Shown here one piece after another: positions 62,625 through 64,000 of a DNA stretch of 64,000 nt (position 1 is its first letter; each line of letters opens with the position of its first letter). The stretch spans positions 1-64,000 of the forward strand of contig CAZTXG010000003.1 in NCBI GenBank assembly GCA_964617335.1, in the 5' to 3' direction. The DNA is from UBA2658 sp964617335. GTDB lineage: Bacteria; Bacillota; Clostridia; Oscillospirales; Oscillospiraceae. The position numbers and the translations under genes are program-made. Under the pieces are notes generated by a model. That model ran no database searches. It saw only the letters and a list, made by a program, of their open reading frames with translations, and was not told the DNA's origin.

Positions 62625-62658
62625 ATCCCCCGCCCTGAGAGAAAACAGGACGGGGGAT
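62625..62658. terminator. Bidirectional terminator between exporter and betaine-binding genes
   Basis: ATCCCCCG-CCCTG pairs with CAGGA-CGGGGGAT (62625-62637 with 62646-62658), with one mismatch. The plus tail is TTGTTTAC and the minus tail AAAGTC. It lies between converging genes. Confidence 0.7.
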
Positions 62659-62706
62659 TTGTTTACATAATATTAAAGATAAGCTTTGTTTTTATCTTTT
62701 TAAAGC

Positions 62707-63570
62707 TTAAGGCAGCCAAGAGTTTATAAGCTCTTCATGGCTGTTCATCCATGCTCTGGCAGCATCCAAAGCCTCTCCGCCGCCCTCCTCAATAGCACCC
62801 ATAAGGTCTCCAAGCTCTGCTTCTGTCAGCTTAAAGTTCTTTAAAAACTGGGTGACCTCAGGCATATCCTCCTCCAGACCCTTTCTGGAATATTTATGGA
62901 TATTCTCGGCTTCTCCAAGAATGCCCTTGGGGTCGTCTAAAACCTTCAAGTCCCATTTGGCAAACTTCCAGTGGGGAGCCCAGCCGGTTACAAGAACGGG
63001 GTTTTCCGAATCTATCGCCTTGCCTAAAGCTGCCGTCATTGTTGGGCCGCTGCCTGTTAATAGTTTATAATCAAGCTCGTATTCTTCAATAGCTTTTTCC
63101 GTTGCAATCATAAGTCCTGCTCCGGCATCGATACCGACAATTTCTCCGTTAAAAAGGTCTTTATTTTCATTTAGCTCCTCTATACTGTTTATTTCAACAT
63201 AGGCCGGTACAACAAGGCCTAAAAGAGCGTTTTCATATACAACACCTAAATCTACCATATCGTCGCCATATTTTTCAATATAACTTTGATGGGTGACAGG
63301 GAGCCAAACGTCAAGAAAAACATCTGTATTTCCGCTTGCTACAGAGGTGAAAACAGGGGCGGCATCCGCCATGGTAAGGTTTACCTCATAGCCCATATGG
63401 TCTTCAAGGACTGCCGCAGCCAGATTTGTCATTGCAATCCCCTCGGCCCAGTTTACATAGCCAAGCTTCACAGTTCCTGCGGAAGCCGAGTCACCATTAC
63501 CGGCGCAGCCGGCAAAACCCATCAGCAGTACCAAGACCGCCAAAACTAATACACTTGCTTTTTTAAGCAT
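62707..63570 (-). CDS. Glycine betaine/proline ABC transporter substrate-binding lipoprotein
   Basis: 287 aa. A lipoprotein signal (about 1-21) ends in GFAGC, with lipid-modified C22. The OpuAC/ProX-type fold follows: VKLGYVNWAEGIAMTNLAAAV, DVFLDVWLPVTHQSY, VTGWAPHWKFAKWDLKVLDDP. The tryptophans in VNWAEG, DVWLP and GWAPHW fit an aromatic cage for quaternary amines. It binds a compatible solute outside the cell and hands it to the permease gene just upstream. Start ATG follows AAGGAGGATTTT. Confidence 0.93.
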   Translation of the reverse strand: MLKKASVLVLAVLVLLMGFAGCAGNGDSASAGTVKLGYVNWAEGIAMTNLAAAVLEDHMGYEVNLTMADAAPVFTSVASGNTDVFLDVWLPVTHQSYIEKYGDDMVDLGVVYENALLGLVVPAYVEINSIEELNENKDLFNGEIVGIDAGAGLMIATEKAIEEYELDYKLLTGSGPTMTAALGKAIDSENPVLVTGWAPHWKFAKWDLKVLDDPKGILGEAENIHKYSRKGLEEDMPEVTQFLKNFKLTEAELGDLMGAIEEGGGEALDAARAWMNSHEELINSWLP

Positions 63571-63587
63571 AAAATCCTCCTTGTTTC

Positions 63588-64000
63588 TTAAACAGTTCTA
63601 TTTTCAGAGCGCTTATGTATAAAATTATTTACAAGCGCTTTTCCGGAATTTTTTTGTGATGTACCTAAATGCTGAGTTATCCTATCAAGCAGCATGGCCA
63701 TGATAACAACGGCAAGCCCCCCTTCAAAGCCCTTGCCGATATTCATCTGGGTAATTCCCTCATAAACCGTTTTTCCAAGGCCGTCAGCTCCTATCATAGC
63801 GGAGATGACAACCATGGACAGGGAGAGCATTATGGTCTGGTTAAGACCTGCCATGATGGTTGGAACAGCCAAAGGAACCTGCACCTTAAAAAGCAGCTGG
63901 GAGGGTGTGGAGCCAAAAGACCTTGCCGCTTCAACCACATCTGCCGGCACCTGACGTATACCAAGACTGGTAAGCCGGACTATGGGCGGCATGGCGAAAA
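63588..64000 (-). CDS. Glycine betaine/proline ABC transporter permease (partial, cut by window edge)
   Basis: The 3' end of a ProW/OpuAB-type inner-membrane permease; the frame is open to the edge of the window. The visible part has AMPPIVRLTSLGIRQVPADV, then ARSFGSTPSQLLFKVQVPLA, the EAA-like loop that contacts the ATPase, and GADGLGKTVYEGI. The ATG at 63992 is internal (family members read YAMPPIVR), not the start. The substrate-binding protein starts 17 bp downstream in the same operon. Confidence 0.9.
   Translation of the reverse strand, partial: FAMPPIVRLTSLGIRQVPADVVEAARSFGSTPSQLLFKVQVPLAVPTIMAGLNQTIMLSLSMVVISAMIGADGLGKTVYEGITQMNIGKGFEGGLAVVIMAMLLDRITQHLGTSQKNSGKALVNNFIHKRSENRTV

Noticed and set aside
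1..64000. CRISPR arrays, insertion sequences, prophage genes or integrase/attachment sites
   Set aside because: I saw no regularly spaced repeats, transposase, integrase or phage structural genes on either strand.

Overview
The window looks like chromosomal core DNA of an anaerobic, spore-forming member of the Clostridia, possibly Oscillospirales-like (that rank is a guess from protein style, not from a search). The evidence is three sporulation genes (spoVM, a SipL-type SPOCS/LysM protein, gerW/ytfJ), a fused IspH-ribosomal protein S1 that is typical of Clostridia, Firmicutes gene orders, a T-box leader, and many TTG or GTG starts placed behind strong GGAGG sites. I see no prophage, insertion sequence or CRISPR array.

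From 1 to about 51.7 kb almost everything is on the minus strand, so each operon reads from high to low coordinates. (1) 4-80: tRNA-Asp with a consensus promoter. (2) 0.2-3.5 kb: an unknown membrane protein and the SipL-type coat protein. (3) 3.7-18.2 kb: one long housekeeping run, cdaA-cdaR-yicC-remA-gmk-rpoZ-priA-def-fmt-rsmB-rlmN-prpC-prkC-rsgA-(small membrane protein)-spoVM. This matches the Bacillus yloC-to-spoVM order with coaBC, rpe and thiN missing. The 24-codon spoVM closes it. (4) 18.4-21.8 kb: carD-ispD-ispF-DUF3343-cysteine desulfurase. (5) 21.9-32.7 kb: site-2 protease, scpA-scpB-DUF2953-gerW-dacF-rluB, then murR/rpiR-BaiN-like flavoprotein-cmk-plsC-ispH/rpsA. (6) 32.8-39.4 kb: tig-clpP-clpX-lon-engB, the protein quality-control operon, with a clear sigma-A type promoter. 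(7) 39.4-45.4 kb: metallophosphoesterase, a lone plus-strand DUF1540 gene, thrC, yraN, rnhB, ylqF, lepB and rplS. (8) 45.4-51.7 kb: DegV, a cytidylate-kinase-like protein, MATE and AEC transporters, and an SPFH/zinc-ribbon plus AIM24 pair.

From 51.9 kb the layout becomes mixed and more accessory. It holds a shikimate-kinase-like gene, two tandem paralogous LysR regulators, a T-box leader whose specifier reads as UAC (Tyr) in front of an acyl-CoA ligase rather than an aminoacyl-tRNA synthetase, a cysteine-rich double [4Fe-4S] protein, a TetR regulator, a branched-chain aminotransferase, an ABC exporter pair, and the end of a glycine-betaine/proline type ABC importer cut by the window edge. This is the part most likely to hold new biology: a regulatory and metabolic cassette apparently tied to amino-acid status.

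Genes easily missed are spoVM (24 aa), the 59-aa membrane protein beside it, and the true N-terminus of the site-2 protease, whose HExxH motif lies upstream of any ATG/GTG/TTG and seems to need an ATA start codon. Function calls rest on motifs and remembered family features; no database search was run. Promoter and terminator calls are by eye.
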